NCBI RefSeq assembly: GCF_900129235.1
Contig: NZ_FQUV01000002.1
Span: 124,001-188,000, forward strand
DNA: 64,000 nt
Direction of reading: 5' to 3'
Origin: Litoreibacter ascidiaceicola
GTDB lineage: Bacteria > Pseudomonadota > Alphaproteobacteria > Rhodobacterales > Rhodobacteraceae
Part shown: one piece after another, positions 17,013 through 26,339 of the stretch
Position numbering within the stretch: the stretch's first letter is position 1
Layout of the letters: every line of letters starts with the position of its first letter
Notes under the pieces: model-generated
Database searches by the model: none
The model's input: only the letters and a program-made list of their open reading frames with translations
What the model was told of the DNA's origin: nothing
Translations under genes and position numbers: made by a program

Positions 17013-18160
17013 TCTTTTGGGTTTCCGCAGCCGCACTTGCGCTGCTGACGATGCTTGCATTTCTATGGCCGCTTTTGCGCCGGAACGAAGGGGCTATGGA
17101 CCGTGCAGACGGCGCGATTGCCATTTTCCGCGATCAGTTGGGTGAGGTGGACCGCGATGCGGAGCGCGGGATCATTTCAGGGCTCGAAGCTGAGGCGGCG
17201 CGCACCGAAATCAAACGCCGGATGATCGCTGCCGACAAAGGGCGCGGTCCGGTCGATAGCGGTGGACTGTCAGGGCGCAAGCTGCTGATCGCCTGCGCCT
17301 TGCTCACACCTTTGGCCGGGGCCGCTCTTTACACGCAGCTTGGCGCACCAACGGTCCCGTCCATACCGTTTGCGGAGCGGGCTGCAGAGCTGACCGAGGC
17401 TCAAAACCTCGACAAGCTGACAACGCAGCTGCGCACCAAGCTGGAAAGCGAACCCGATGGCGGCGAGACCCGAGGCTGGGAACTTCTGGCGACAACCTAT
17501 GGCAATATGGGGCGCTACGGTGATGCCGCCTACGCCTATTCGCGCATTGTAGAGCGTGACGGGGCCACGTCGGCCACGTGGTCACAATACGCCGAAGCCT
17601 TGATCTCTGCGGAGAACGGAACGGTCACCAAAACTGCCGAGGAGGCGATCGCACGCTCTATTGCCTTGGACCCGCTGAACCCTGCGGGCACCTATTATAA
17701 CGCCGTGGCTATGGGGCAGGCCGGACAAACAGAGCAAGCGCGCCAATCGCTTTTGGACCGTCTGGCGCTCGAAACCGCTCCGGCGCCTTGGATGCCGTTC
17801 TACCTGCGCGAAATCAACCGTTTGGGCGACTTGCTGGGGCTGGAACCTGCCACATTGCCGGACTTCCCTGACGCACCGCGCGGCCCGTCGGCCGCCGATG
17901 TCGATGCGGCGTCGGAAATGTCTGCCGAGGATCGTCAGGAGTTCGTGCGCACCATGGTTGGTAATCTTGCAGAGCGGATGAAGGACGAGCCTGACAACCT
18001 GCAAGGCTGGCTACAACTGGCCCGCGCCTATGGCGTGTTGGGTGAAGACGATAACGCCCGCGCCGCCTATGAAAGCGCCAAGGCATTGACCGACAAGCTG
18101 CCTGAAGACGATCCGCGCCGCGTGACGGTGGAGCAGGGGCTGGCCGCGCTCGGAAACTAA
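17009..18160 (+). CDS. ccmI: Cytochrome c biogenesis protein CcmI (TPR chaperone)
   Basis: A 383-residue membrane protein with two N-terminal helices (about residues 3-22 and 92-110) around a short cytoplasmic loop. A periplasmic part of tetratricopeptide repeats follows (for example the NMGRYGDAAYAYSRIVERD block and a second TPR near residue 330). CcmI holds apocytochrome c for CcmFH. I use the ATG at 17009, which overlaps the ccmH stop, rather than an upstream in-frame codon inside ccmH. Its end overlaps the convergent dsbD-like gene by four bases. Confidence 0.93.
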   Translation: MIFWVSAAALALLTMLAFLWPLLRRNEGAMDRADGAIAIFRDQLGEVDRDAERGIISGLEAEAARTEIKRRMIAADKGRGPVDSGGLSGRKLLIACALLTPLAGAALYTQLGAPTVPSIPFAERAAELTEAQNLDKLTTQLRTKLESEPDGGETRGWELLATTYGNMGRYGDAAYAYSRIVERDGATSATWSQYAEALISAENGTVTKTAEEAIARSIALDPLNPAGTYYNAVAMGQAGQTEQARQSLLDRLALETAPAPWMPFYLREINRLGDLLGLEPATLPDFPDAPRGPSAADVDAASEMSAEDRQEFVRTMVGNLAERMKDEPDNLQGWLQLARAYGVLGEDDNARAAYESAKALTDKLPEDDPRRVTVEQGLAALGN

Positions 18161-20202
18161 AGACGGGCGGCGGCCAAGGCCTCCATCACCGCATCGGTGC
18201 TCAAAAACTCCGGCAGGGCGATGCCTTTGGGGGCGTCGGGACCGTAGACGATGTTGAACGGGATGCCGAAGCGGCCGTTTTCTTGCAAATAGGCAAGTAT
18301 GGCGGGGTCGGGCTGGGTCCAGTCGCCACGCATTGCGGTAACCCCGTCCGAGGTCAGCAGACTTGCCACCGGATCGCGGTCCAGAACACGGGCTTTGTTG
18401 GCCTTGCAGGTCAGGCACCATGACGCGGTGATGTCCACGAACACGACCTCGCCTTTGGCGACGTGCTCCTCGATGGTGGTTTCATCAAAGGCCGCCCAAT
18501 CCGCGCTTTGCGCAATCGCCTGCGGTGCAGGGCGCAGCACAACAGGCACCATCACAGCTGCCACAACAAACAGCGCGGGGATCAAGCCGCCGAACGGCTT
18601 CAGGCGCGGAGTTTTCATCGCCAGCAACGCGGCCGCGAGCAAGCTAAGCAGTGCCAGCACAACGCCCCAGCCCGCGACAAGCGCCATAACAGATGCCAGC
18701 CAGATCACGGTCAACGCCAACAGGGCTGCCATGACCCATTTGACCCGTACCATCCATGGGCCGGGTTTCGGTAACGCCTGCACAAGCGAGGGGCGCAGGG
18801 CGACGGCGATATAGGGTGTGGCCAACCCAAGCCCAAGCGCGGTGAAGATCACCATCGCCTCGAACCCGCTGCCAGCCAACGCGAACGTCACCGCCGTGCC
18901 AAGAAACGGCGCGGAGCACGGGGTCGCCAGCACGGCTGCCAAGGCCCCCGTTGCAAAGTCGCCCAGCAGGCCCGGACCGTGCTCCAGTCGCGCCATAGAA
19001 GTGTTCAGGCGTTGCGGTAGGGTGATTTCGAACAGCCCCGCCATATTGGCCGCAAAGACCGAGATCAGCGTAATCATGATGCCAAGGAACACAGGGTTCT
19101 GAAACTGCACCCCCCAGCCGATTTGCCCGCCGCCTGCGCGGATCGTCAGCAACACCGCCGCCAGCGCCCACATGAAGGCCAGCACGCCAAGCGCCGAGAC
19201 TAGGAAGCCCGTGCGGATGCGGCCGGCGCTCTGGTCGCTGGATTTCAATGCCGAGGCAAATTTGATCGACAAAACGGGCAGCACGCATGGCATGATGTTC
19301 AGGATCAACCCGCCCAAAAGCGCAATCAATGCGATGGACCACAGGCTCGCTGTGGAGCCCCCAGACAGCAACGGTTGGTCACTTGGGGTCTGGGCGATGA
19401 AGCTGGCCGCACGGCGACCATCCGTCAGTGTAATCTCGAACGGCTCTATCGTTGGCGGAGCAGTCAGGATCGGCAAGATCGCAACCACCGATGTCCGGTC
19501 TCCGGACACGTCGAACACAGGCGCACCGAATGCCGCGTCCAGTCCCATATTGGCGAATACTTGCAGATCGCTCCCGAACGCCTCATCGCTGTCTACCGCA
19601 ACTTGCAATTCGGACTGGTCAGGTGACACCCAGAAGCGGGCATTGCCCATGCCCGCATCGTCCAACGAGGCGGGTACAAGTGCCGCGGCCCGCGCGATTT
19701 CAGCGGCCGCATCCGCATCAATGCCACCGTCCCCCCGCAAAAGGGTTAGGGACAGATCAAACGTCTCGGGGATGCACAACTCGGCGCATACCAGCACATT
19801 GGCCGACATGTTGACGACCACGGCACCCCCAGCCTCTTCCAGCATCAGCTGTATGGGAAAGGTGACTTTCTTTGCGTATCCGTAGTTTTCAATCTCGAAG
19901 GCTTCAAACCGTGTCGGGGCCGGAAACAACAACTCTGCCCCGGCGACGTTGGAGGATCCCGCCCAGTCCAGCTCCGGCGGATAGCCTACCGCGCCTGGCG
20001 CTTCCCAGTAGGTTTTCCAACCGTCGGCAAGCTCGATTTGCAATGCCGCCGATATCGTTCCCGCATTCGGAGTCACCGCGTTTTCCGCCGTAATCAGGCG
20101 CGCGGTCAGTTGATCGCTTTGATACGCCAGTGACGACGCGGCAAGAGCAGGTGTCAAGGCTGCGGACAGCCAGATCAAGATAAGGGAAGCCAAAATTCTC
20201 AT
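18157..20202 (-). CDS. DsbD/ScsB-like membrane thiol reductase
   Basis: A 681-residue three-part protein. A signal peptide and N-terminal periplasmic domain carry a cysteine pair (VLVCAELCIPET). The eight-helix DsbD core has its two redox cysteines in NIMPCVLPVLS and ATPCSAPF. A C-terminal thioredoxin domain has SWCLTC. It carries electrons from cytoplasmic thioredoxin to periplasmic partners, probably CcmG and isomerases. The N-terminal domain is larger than in E. coli DsbD, closer to ScsB. It is divergent from a DsbA-like gene and convergent with ccmI, forming a redox block. Confidence 0.9.
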   Translation of the reverse strand: MRILASLILIWLSAALTPALAASSLAYQSDQLTARLITAENAVTPNAGTISAALQIELADGWKTYWEAPGAVGYPPELDWAGSSNVAGAELLFPAPTRFEAFEIENYGYAKKVTFPIQLMLEEAGGAVVVNMSANVLVCAELCIPETFDLSLTLLRGDGGIDADAAAEIARAAALVPASLDDAGMGNARFWVSPDQSELQVAVDSDEAFGSDLQVFANMGLDAAFGAPVFDVSGDRTSVVAILPILTAPPTIEPFEITLTDGRRAASFIAQTPSDQPLLSGGSTASLWSIALIALLGGLILNIMPCVLPVLSIKFASALKSSDQSAGRIRTGFLVSALGVLAFMWALAAVLLTIRAGGGQIGWGVQFQNPVFLGIMITLISVFAANMAGLFEITLPQRLNTSMARLEHGPGLLGDFATGALAAVLATPCSAPFLGTAVTFALAGSGFEAMVIFTALGLGLATPYIAVALRPSLVQALPKPGPWMVRVKWVMAALLALTVIWLASVMALVAGWGVVLALLSLLAAALLAMKTPRLKPFGGLIPALFVVAAVMVPVVLRPAPQAIAQSADWAAFDETTIEEHVAKGEVVFVDITASWCLTCKANKARVLDRDPVASLLTSDGVTAMRGDWTQPDPAILAYLQENGRFGIPFNIVYGPDAPKGIALPEFLSTDAVMEALAAARL

Positions 20203-20346
20203 GGGATTGTTGGTCCACCGAAAGGGGCGGCAAAGGCAAGCGCTTTTGCCGTTGTGTCACCGCCTCGTGATTGCCATGTGTTTGACAATTGCCGCGTCGC
20301 GCATCACGGTCTCGTCAACTTTTCCGGCTGCCAAGGAGCTTGCCCA

Positions 20347-21072
20347 ATGATCCGTTTTGCCACCTCGACTGCCCTTGCGCTGTGCCTTGCCGCCCCTTCG
20401 GTTTCCGCAGAAGACCTGAGCCGCGCCCAGATGCAGGAGCTGGTGCTGGAAACCATCCGCGAGAATCCGGAAATCGTCATGGAGGCGCTCCAAACCCTGC
20501 AAGCACGCAAGGAGCAGGAAGACGCGGCGCAGGCACAATCGGTGCTGTCGGCCAATCGCGCGGTGTTGGAGCGGGACCCCAACGCGCCTGTGCTGGGCAA
20601 TCCTGATGGCGACGTCACCGTGGTCGAGTTCTTCGACTACAATTGCGGCTATTGCCGCCGCACCTTCGACGATGTTCACGCGCTGATCCGCGACGACACC
20701 AATGTGCGCGTGGTGATGCGCGAATGGCCGATCCTTGGTGAAGAAAGTGTATATGCAGCACGCGCGGCCCTCGCCTCGCGCAGCCAAGGCAAATACGAAG
20801 CGTTCCACAACGCGCTGATGCGCAACGAGGGCCGTGCCAACGAGGCCAGCGTCATCCGCATCGCCGAAGAGCTTGGGATGGATATCGAGAAGCTCAAACA
20901 AGACATGGACGCACCGGAGGTGGTGGCCCACATCCAGACCAGTATACAGCTGACCCGTGCGCTGGATCTCAACGGAACACCTGCGTTTATCTTTGGTGAC
21001 CAGATCGCACCCGGCGCGATTGAGCTGGACCAGATGAAGGACCTCGTCGCCCAAATCCGCGAGGCGGGCTAA
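20347..21072 (+). CDS. DsbA/Com1-like periplasmic thiol oxidoreductase
   Basis: A 241-residue protein with a Sec signal (cut near Ala21), a helical N-terminal region and a DsbA fold with active site CGYC (Cys100, Cys103). The cis-proline loop is NGTPAF. It belongs to the Com1/27-kDa outer-membrane-type group of DsbA-like proteins with an N-terminal dimerising region. I chose the ATG at 20347, preceded by AAGGAG, because the upstream frame has no signal. It is transcribed away from the DsbD-like gene. Confidence 0.9.
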   Translation: MIRFATSTALALCLAAPSVSAEDLSRAQMQELVLETIRENPEIVMEALQTLQARKEQEDAAQAQSVLSANRAVLERDPNAPVLGNPDGDVTVVEFFDYNCGYCRRTFDDVHALIRDDTNVRVVMREWPILGEESVYAARAALASRSQGKYEAFHNALMRNEGRANEASVIRIAEELGMDIEKLKQDMDAPEVVAHIQTSIQLTRALDLNGTPAFIFGDQIAPGAIELDQMKDLVAQIREAG

Positions 21073-21173
21073 GCCTACAATCACCTCCCGTCACTTTTGG
21101 GGTTTCAATCGGATTTTTTAACGGCCTAGTGTCGGGAAAATTCGGCTGACCATAAGGTAAAAGGGACGGGCTC

Positions 21174-22160
21174 ATGGCAAGGATCGCGATCAACGGGCTA
21201 GGGCGCATCGGGCGCTCCATTCTGCGTTTGTTAACAACCACATCTGCGGGTGACGGCTTCGAGATCGTAGCCCTCAACGACATCGCGCGGCCGGAACTTT
21301 GTGCCTATTTGTTGAAGCATGACAGCGTCTTTGGCCCGTTCCCGGGTGACATCGACTATGACGACCATTCCCTGACCATCAACGGCACCCGCTATCCGTT
21401 GACAGACAATCCCGACCTGTCCGAAATTGACCTGAGCGGCGTTGATCTGGTCCTCGAATGCACCGGCAAATCCTCTACCCGCGAATTTGCCGAGCGCGGG
21501 TTGCGTGCAGGGGCGGGGCGGGTGCTGATCTCCGGTCCTTGTCCGACCGCAGATCAAACTGTGGTGCTGGGGGCCAATGATGACGCTTTGGCGGATCAAC
21601 CCATCATCTCCTGCGCGTCCTGCACCACCAATGCGCTGGCCCCGTTGGCACGGGTGATCGACGACGCCTTCGGGCTGGTCACCGCTCATATGACGACGAT
21701 CCACTGCTACACGGGGTCGCAGCCTACGGTTGATGCCCCGCGCGGTGATCTGGTGCGCTCGCGCGCCGCCGCGCTGTCGATGGTGCCGACCACGACCTCG
21801 GCAGGAAAGCTCACCGATCTGGTATTGCCCGATCTGGCGGGACGGATATTCGCGACCTCTGTGCGTGTTCCGACGGCATCTGTCTCGGCAATCGACATGA
21901 GCTTTCAGGCGCAAGCTCCTTTTACTGAACAGAAAATAAACGATATCCTGATCGCGGCAAAGGGGGCAATCATCGGAAACACGGACGAGCCGCTGGTGTC
22001 CTCCGATCTGCGCGCGCGGCCTGAAAGTATCGTGATGGCACTGCCGGAAACACATGTCACGCAATCCGGTGGCATGGCGCGGGTGTTCGGCTGGTACGAC
22101 AATGAATGGGGTTTCTCCAACCGTATGATCGACCTCGCCCGACGCATGACAAAGATGTGA
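21174..22160 (+). CDS. gap: Glyceraldehyde-3-phosphate dehydrogenase
   Basis: A 328-residue type I GAPDH acting in glycolysis or gluconeogenesis. It has the NAD fold INGLGRIGRS, an NAD-favouring Asp in ALNDIARPE, the catalytic Cys150 in SCASCTTN, the general-base His in IHCYTGSQP, and the C-terminal WYDNEWGFSNRM. The SNASCTTN consensus is changed to SCASCTTN, a variation also found elsewhere. A genome of this kind often holds more than one gap gene; which copy this is cannot be judged here. AAAAGGGA precedes the ATG. Confidence 0.93.
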   Translation: MARIAINGLGRIGRSILRLLTTTSAGDGFEIVALNDIARPELCAYLLKHDSVFGPFPGDIDYDDHSLTINGTRYPLTDNPDLSEIDLSGVDLVLECTGKSSTREFAERGLRAGAGRVLISGPCPTADQTVVLGANDDALADQPIISCASCTTNALAPLARVIDDAFGLVTAHMTTIHCYTGSQPTVDAPRGDLVRSRAAALSMVPTTTSAGKLTDLVLPDLAGRIFATSVRVPTASVSAIDMSFQAQAPFTEQKINDILIAAKGAIIGNTDEPLVSSDLRARPESIVMALPETHVTQSGGMARVFGWYDNEWGFSNRMIDLARRMTKM

Positions 22161-22227
22161 GTTTCTGGCACGCCAGCAACCTGATAATCCGTGTCAAACA
22201 GTAATAAAAGCCGGAGGCCCGAAACCT

Positions 22228-22821
22228 ATGAGCAACAATCAATCCCGTCGTCTTTTCCTTGCCACCGCTTCGGCGGCCTTGGTCACGCCTGCGCTGTTGC
22301 GGGCGCAGAATGTCGAGACGCCTGTCGACGAGCTGGACGTCCCGCAAACACCGCAAGGCGTGCGCCGCAACGCATCGAGCTTCCAGTACCAGCAATGGCA
22401 GGACCATTTTGACACGCTGGGCGTCGCCACAGTCGTGGCCGACACTACATCGCGCGCGCTGCATTACTGGAATTCCGACGGTTCTGATTACCGCGTTTTT
22501 GCGACCTCGGTGCCTCGTCGCGAGGATCTGACCAAGCGCGGTTATACCAAGATCGTGCGCAAACGGGTCGGTCCTGACTGGACGCCGACCGCGAATATGA
22601 TCGCTGAAGATCCGGATCTGTCCTATATGCCGCCGGGCCCCGGCAACCCGCTTGGGACCCACGCGATGTATCTGAGCTGGCCCGCCTATTTGATCCACGG
22701 CACCCATGACACACGCAAGATCGGGCGCCGCTCGTCTTCGGGTTGCATCGGTCTATATAACGAACAGATCGCACAGCTTTTCGAGTTGTGCCCTGTCGGC
22801 ACGCAAGTCCGCGTGATCTGA
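22228..22821 (+). CDS. L,D-transpeptidase (YkuD domain)
   Basis: A 197-residue exported peptidoglycan enzyme. The twin-arginine-like signal SRRLFLATASAALV is followed by a YkuD domain. The active site is HGTHDTRKIGRRSSSGCIGL with His157/His160 and nucleophile Cys173. It would make 3-3 crosslinks or attach proteins to peptidoglycan. After the cysteine the usual Arg is replaced (CIGL instead of CIRM), as in some alphaproteobacterial members. CGGAGG precedes the ATG. A bidirectional terminator follows. Confidence 0.9.
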   Translation: MSNNQSRRLFLATASAALVTPALLRAQNVETPVDELDVPQTPQGVRRNASSFQYQQWQDHFDTLGVATVVADTTSRALHYWNSDGSDYRVFATSVPRREDLTKRGYTKIVRKRVGPDWTPTANMIAEDPDLSYMPPGPGNPLGTHAMYLSWPAYLIHGTHDTRKIGRRSSSGCIGLYNEQIAQLFELCPVGTQVRVI

Positions 22822-22828
22822 CTAAAAG

Positions 22829-22862
22829 CGGGCGGTGGCATAGGTGCACACCGCCCGTTTTG
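22829..22862. terminator. Bidirectional Rho-independent terminator
   Basis: CGGGCGGTG and CACCGCCCG form a 9-bp stem, followed by TTTTGT on the plus strand and by CTTTTA on the minus strand. It lies between the convergent L,D-transpeptidase and phosphomannomutase genes and can stop both. Confidence 0.85.
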
Positions 22863-22877
22863 TATCTACTGGGTGGG

Positions 22878-24236
22878 TCAGGCCTCGGTGATCAGTTTGC
22901 TGATCTCGGCCACTTTCGACGCCAACAGCGCGCGGTCGCCGCGTGTTTCCACATTCAGGCGCAGCAGCGCTTCGGTGTTGGACTGACGCAGGTTCACCCG
23001 CCACTCCCCGTAATCCAGTGACAGCCCGTCCAGACGGTCCACGCCCTTTGCATCCGGCAGATAGGTCGCTTCGAACGCGTCAATCGCGGGCTGTTTGTCG
23101 GCCAGCTTGAAGTTGATCTCACCCGAGGACGGGAACCGCGCCTGCATGTCAGCGACCAGCTCCGACAGCTTCTTGCCGGACGTGCTCATATGCTCGATCA
23201 GCAAGATCCACGGGATCATCCCGCTGTCGCAATACATGAAGTCGCGGAAGTAGTGGTGCGCCGACATCTCGCCGCCATAGACCGCGTCCACCTCGCGCAT
23301 TTTCGCTTTGATGTGGGAGTGGCCCGATTGGGACACCACAGCCTCGCCGCCGCCAGCTTCCACCAGATCAAGCAGCGCCCAGATCACGCGCGGATCATGG
23401 ATAATTTTCGCGCCCGCATGTTTGCCAAGAAACGCACCGGCCAGAAGACCCACGACATATTCGCCGTCAATGAAGGCTCCGGTTTCGTCAAAGAAGAAGC
23501 AACGGTCGAAATCACCGTCCCAAGCCACGCCCAAATCCGCACCTTCGGACAAAACCAACTCGGCAGTTTGCGCGCGGTTTTCTTCCAGCAGGGGGTTTGG
23601 GATGCCGTTGGGAAACGTGCTGTCCGGGGTGAGATGTTGGCGCACAAAGTCGACAGGCGCGCCCAGCTTGGCGGCGATCACGTCAAAGGCGGGGCCGGCC
23701 ACACCATTGCCCGCATTGACCACGACCTTCATCGGACGCCATGTCGAAACATCTGCAAACCCCACCACGCAGTCGGCATAGGCGTCCCGCGGGTTGCGTT
23801 GCTCCAACGTGCCACGGGTTTTGGCAGGGCCAAAGTCGTCCGCTTCCACCAAGGCTTGTATCTCGCTCAAACCATCTGCCGAGGAGACCGGCCGCGAGCC
23901 CGCGCGCACCATCTTGATGCCGTTATAGTCGATGGGGTTATGCGATGCGGTGACCATCAGCCCGCCACCCGCCTCATAATGTGACGTGGCAAAATACACT
24001 TCCTCGGTGCCGCACAGACCAATGTCGATGACGTCAACACCTTCATCACGAAGCCCCTCAGCCAATTGCCCGGCAAGCGCTTGGGAGGTCGGGCGGATGT
24101 CATACCCGACCACCACCGTCTCCGGCTCAATCGAGCGCGCAAAGCCCCGCCCGATGCCGTAGCAGATGTCTTCGTTCAGCTCGTCGCCCAAACGGCCACG
24201 CACATCGTAGCTTTTGAAACAGGTCAGGGTGCTCAT
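22878..24236 (-). CDS. Phosphomannomutase / phosphoglucomutase
   Basis: A 452-residue phosphohexomutase. The phosphoserine loop is TASHNPIDYNG (Ser98), the Mg-binding loop is DGDFDR, and the sugar-binding GGEMSAHHYF follows. It interconverts hexose 6- and 1-phosphates, feeding GDP-mannose or glucan precursors (ManB/CpsG type). The ATG at 24236 is used because the longer frame upstream is not conserved-looking and GGCGAG precedes this ATG. It ends facing the L,D-transpeptidase gene. Confidence 0.93.
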   Translation of the reverse strand: MSTLTCFKSYDVRGRLGDELNEDICYGIGRGFARSIEPETVVVGYDIRPTSQALAGQLAEGLRDEGVDVIDIGLCGTEEVYFATSHYEAGGGLMVTASHNPIDYNGIKMVRAGSRPVSSADGLSEIQALVEADDFGPAKTRGTLEQRNPRDAYADCVVGFADVSTWRPMKVVVNAGNGVAGPAFDVIAAKLGAPVDFVRQHLTPDSTFPNGIPNPLLEENRAQTAELVLSEGADLGVAWDGDFDRCFFFDETGAFIDGEYVVGLLAGAFLGKHAGAKIIHDPRVIWALLDLVEAGGGEAVVSQSGHSHIKAKMREVDAVYGGEMSAHHYFRDFMYCDSGMIPWILLIEHMSTSGKKLSELVADMQARFPSSGEINFKLADKQPAIDAFEATYLPDAKGVDRLDGLSLDYGEWRVNLRQSNTEALLRLNVETRGDRALLASKVAEISKLITEA

Positions 24237-24306
24237 TATCTCGCCTCGTATTGTTACCCATAGCCTTAGCGCGAAGCCTGCACCGCTCCAAGGGGACACG
24301 ACAGCA

Positions 24307-24338
24307 AAAAGGCCCCGCTGTTTCCAACGGGGCCTTTT
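24307..24338 (-). terminator. Rho-independent terminator after the NCS2 permease
   Basis: On the minus strand GAAAAGGCCCCG pairs with CGGGGCCTTTTT, with a 10-base loop and a run of five T, 20 bases after the permease stop. It separates the ureide operon from the phosphomannomutase gene. Confidence 0.92.
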
Positions 24339-24357
24339 CGTAATTCATTTGGTAAGC

Positions 24358-25791
24358 CTAGCTCTTCGGAAGCGAGCCTTCGCCATGGCCTGCCATGCCG
24401 CCGGAAACCTCTTCCGTCGCCTCACCGGACAACTCTTCCGGCAGGATCAGGTTCAGCACTATCGCGATCAACGCCGCTGGCAAAAGACCAGACGTCATCA
24501 AGATGCGCAGCGTGTCAGGCAGGTACTGCACCGCCTTCGGGTCAAGCTGCAACCCAAGGCCAACCGACAGGGCAATCGCGAAGATCACCATGTTGCGGCG
24601 GTTCCAGTTCACGTCCGACAGCATCGAGATACCGGCGGCCACAACCATTCCGAACATCACGATCACACCACCACCCAGAACTTCGATCGGGATTGTGCGG
24701 ATGACTGCGCCCACTTTCGGGATCAAGCCACAGATGATCAGGAAGATCGCACCGATGGTCACCACGTGGCGGGACATAACGCCGGTCATGGCGATCAGGC
24801 CCACGTTCTGGCTGAACGAGGTGTTCGGGAAGCCGCCAAAGACGCCTGCAACTGCGGAACCAAGACCGTCCGCATAGGTCGCACCAGTGATTTCTTCCTC
24901 TGTCGCTTCACGACCCGCGCCACCTTTGGTGATACCCGAGACGTCGCCCACGGTCTCAACTGCAGACACGAAGGCCATCAGGCAGAAGCCGATGATCGCA
25001 GCAAAGCTCATCTCGAAGCCGTATTTGAACGGCATCGGGAAGGCGACAGGTGCCGCACGGCCCCAGCTTGTTGCAATGCCTTCGAGCGTGACCATGCCCA
25101 TTGCCATGGCGTAGAAGTAGCCGACAAAGATGCCGATCACGACTGCGGATACGGCCAACATGCCCTTGGCATAGAACTTAAGCGCCAGTGTTACGAAGAC
25201 CACAACCAAAGCCGCCGACCAGTTCAACAGCGAGCCATATTCCGGCTTGTCGATGGCAGGAACGCCACCTGCGGCGTATTGGATACCTACTTTGACCAGC
25301 GCCAGACCGATCATTGTCACCACAAGACCTGTCACCAACGGTGGCAGGGCAAAGCGGATTTTGCCGATGAACGTGGCGATGAACGTGTGGAACAGGCCAC
25401 CGATGATGACGCCGCCAAACAAGGCCGGCAAAGCTTCAACACCTTTGCCCGCAACCAGCGGGATCATGATCGGGATGAAGGCAAACGACGTGCCTTGCAC
25501 GATGGGCAAGCGCGCGCCAACCGGGCCAAAGCCGATGGTTTGGAACAATGTAGCAATGCCAGCAAACAGCATCGACATCTGGATCAGGTAGGTCATGTCA
25601 GGGAAACCCTGCGCCCCTGCGTCCGAGCCAAACCCGAAGCCAGCAGCCCCGGCAATGATGATGGCCGGTGTCACGTTCGAGACGAACATGGCCAGCACGT
25701 GCTGGATACCAAGTGGAATCGCTTTCGCGAGAGCTGGTGTGTAGTTCGGATCACGCAGTTGTTCTGCGGTCCCCAATGAAGTATCAGCCAT
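24358..25791 (-). CDS. NCS2 family xanthine/uric acid:cation symporter
   Basis: A 477-residue inner-membrane symporter with about 12-14 helices. It contains the NCS2 markers FVSAVETVGDVSGI, FPNTSFSQNVGL and a QGTSFAFIP segment. The context of ureide genes (allA, allE, puuE-uraD) makes a purine such as urate or xanthine the likely substrate. The ATG at 25791 is preferred over an upstream in-frame start because GGGGAG lies eight bases before it. It ends the minus-strand ureide operon and is followed by a strong terminator. Confidence 0.9.
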   Translation of the reverse strand: MADTSLGTAEQLRDPNYTPALAKAIPLGIQHVLAMFVSNVTPAIIIAGAAGFGFGSDAGAQGFPDMTYLIQMSMLFAGIATLFQTIGFGPVGARLPIVQGTSFAFIPIMIPLVAGKGVEALPALFGGVIIGGLFHTFIATFIGKIRFALPPLVTGLVVTMIGLALVKVGIQYAAGGVPAIDKPEYGSLLNWSAALVVVFVTLALKFYAKGMLAVSAVVIGIFVGYFYAMAMGMVTLEGIATSWGRAAPVAFPMPFKYGFEMSFAAIIGFCLMAFVSAVETVGDVSGITKGGAGREATEEEITGATYADGLGSAVAGVFGGFPNTSFSQNVGLIAMTGVMSRHVVTIGAIFLIICGLIPKVGAVIRTIPIEVLGGGVIVMFGMVVAAGISMLSDVNWNRRNMVIFAIALSVGLGLQLDPKAVQYLPDTLRILMTSGLLPAALIAIVLNLILPEELSGEATEEVSGGMAGHGEGSLPKS

Positions 25792-25856
25792 GACGTTTTC
25801 TCCCCGTTCGACTGTTTCTTTGACCACACTGGATAGTGTGGCCGCTCAGTGACGCG

Positions 25857-26339
25857 TTACCCGCGCTCGATCATGACTGGGTGTTCCAGCCTGAATTCTT
25901 CTAGGTTTGCGCCGTCTCCGATGCGGTCAACGACGGCGAATAGCCCCGGCGCGTGGAGCGGTGTCAGAACCCCGTGCCATGTGCCTTTGTGAAAGTTGAT
26001 GGCTTGACCTTGGGCGGTCAAAAATGCCGCAACCTCTCCGGGCTTGTTGCCTAAATCTTGGGCGACGATGACCAAAAACGGGTCAAAACTCATCGGAATG
26101 AAAGCCTGAGAGCCCTGCGGGTGGCGCTCTAGCAGCGTCAATTCGTAGGGCAGGTCACGCGGCTGCGCCTGAAACAAGCTGACGCCCGCGCGGCCATCTT
26201 CAAAGTCCAGTGCGGCACGGTCATGAAACCGCCCGCACAGGCCTTCGTTGATCATTTTGTCGGGGGTGCCCGCGCAGTCCAGCACGTCGCCATAGGGCGC
26301 AAAGGCGTCAGCCGTCAAAGGCTGCGTTCGGATCACCAT
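25857..26339 (-). CDS. allA: Ureidoglycolate lyase
   Basis: A 160-residue cupin enzyme that splits ureidoglycolate to glyoxylate and urea, the last step of ureide use. The family markers are YGDVLDCAG, the HPQGSQAFIPM block, FHKGTWHGVLTPL with metal-binding histidines, and FAVVDRIGDGANLEE. It overlaps allE by seven bases. The 65-base gap to the permease has no terminator. Confidence 0.93.
   Translation of the reverse strand: MVIRTQPLTADAFAPYGDVLDCAGTPDKMINEGLCGRFHDRAALDFEDGRAGVSLFQAQPRDLPYELTLLERHPQGSQAFIPMSFDPFLVIVAQDLGNKPGEVAAFLTAQGQAINFHKGTWHGVLTPLHAPGLFAVVDRIGDGANLEEFRLEHPVMIERG

Noticed and set aside
24214-25779. A plus-strand open frame of about 520 codons opposite the NCS2 permease
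   Set aside because: Composition is His/Arg/Gln-rich as expected from the antisense of a hydrophobic membrane protein.
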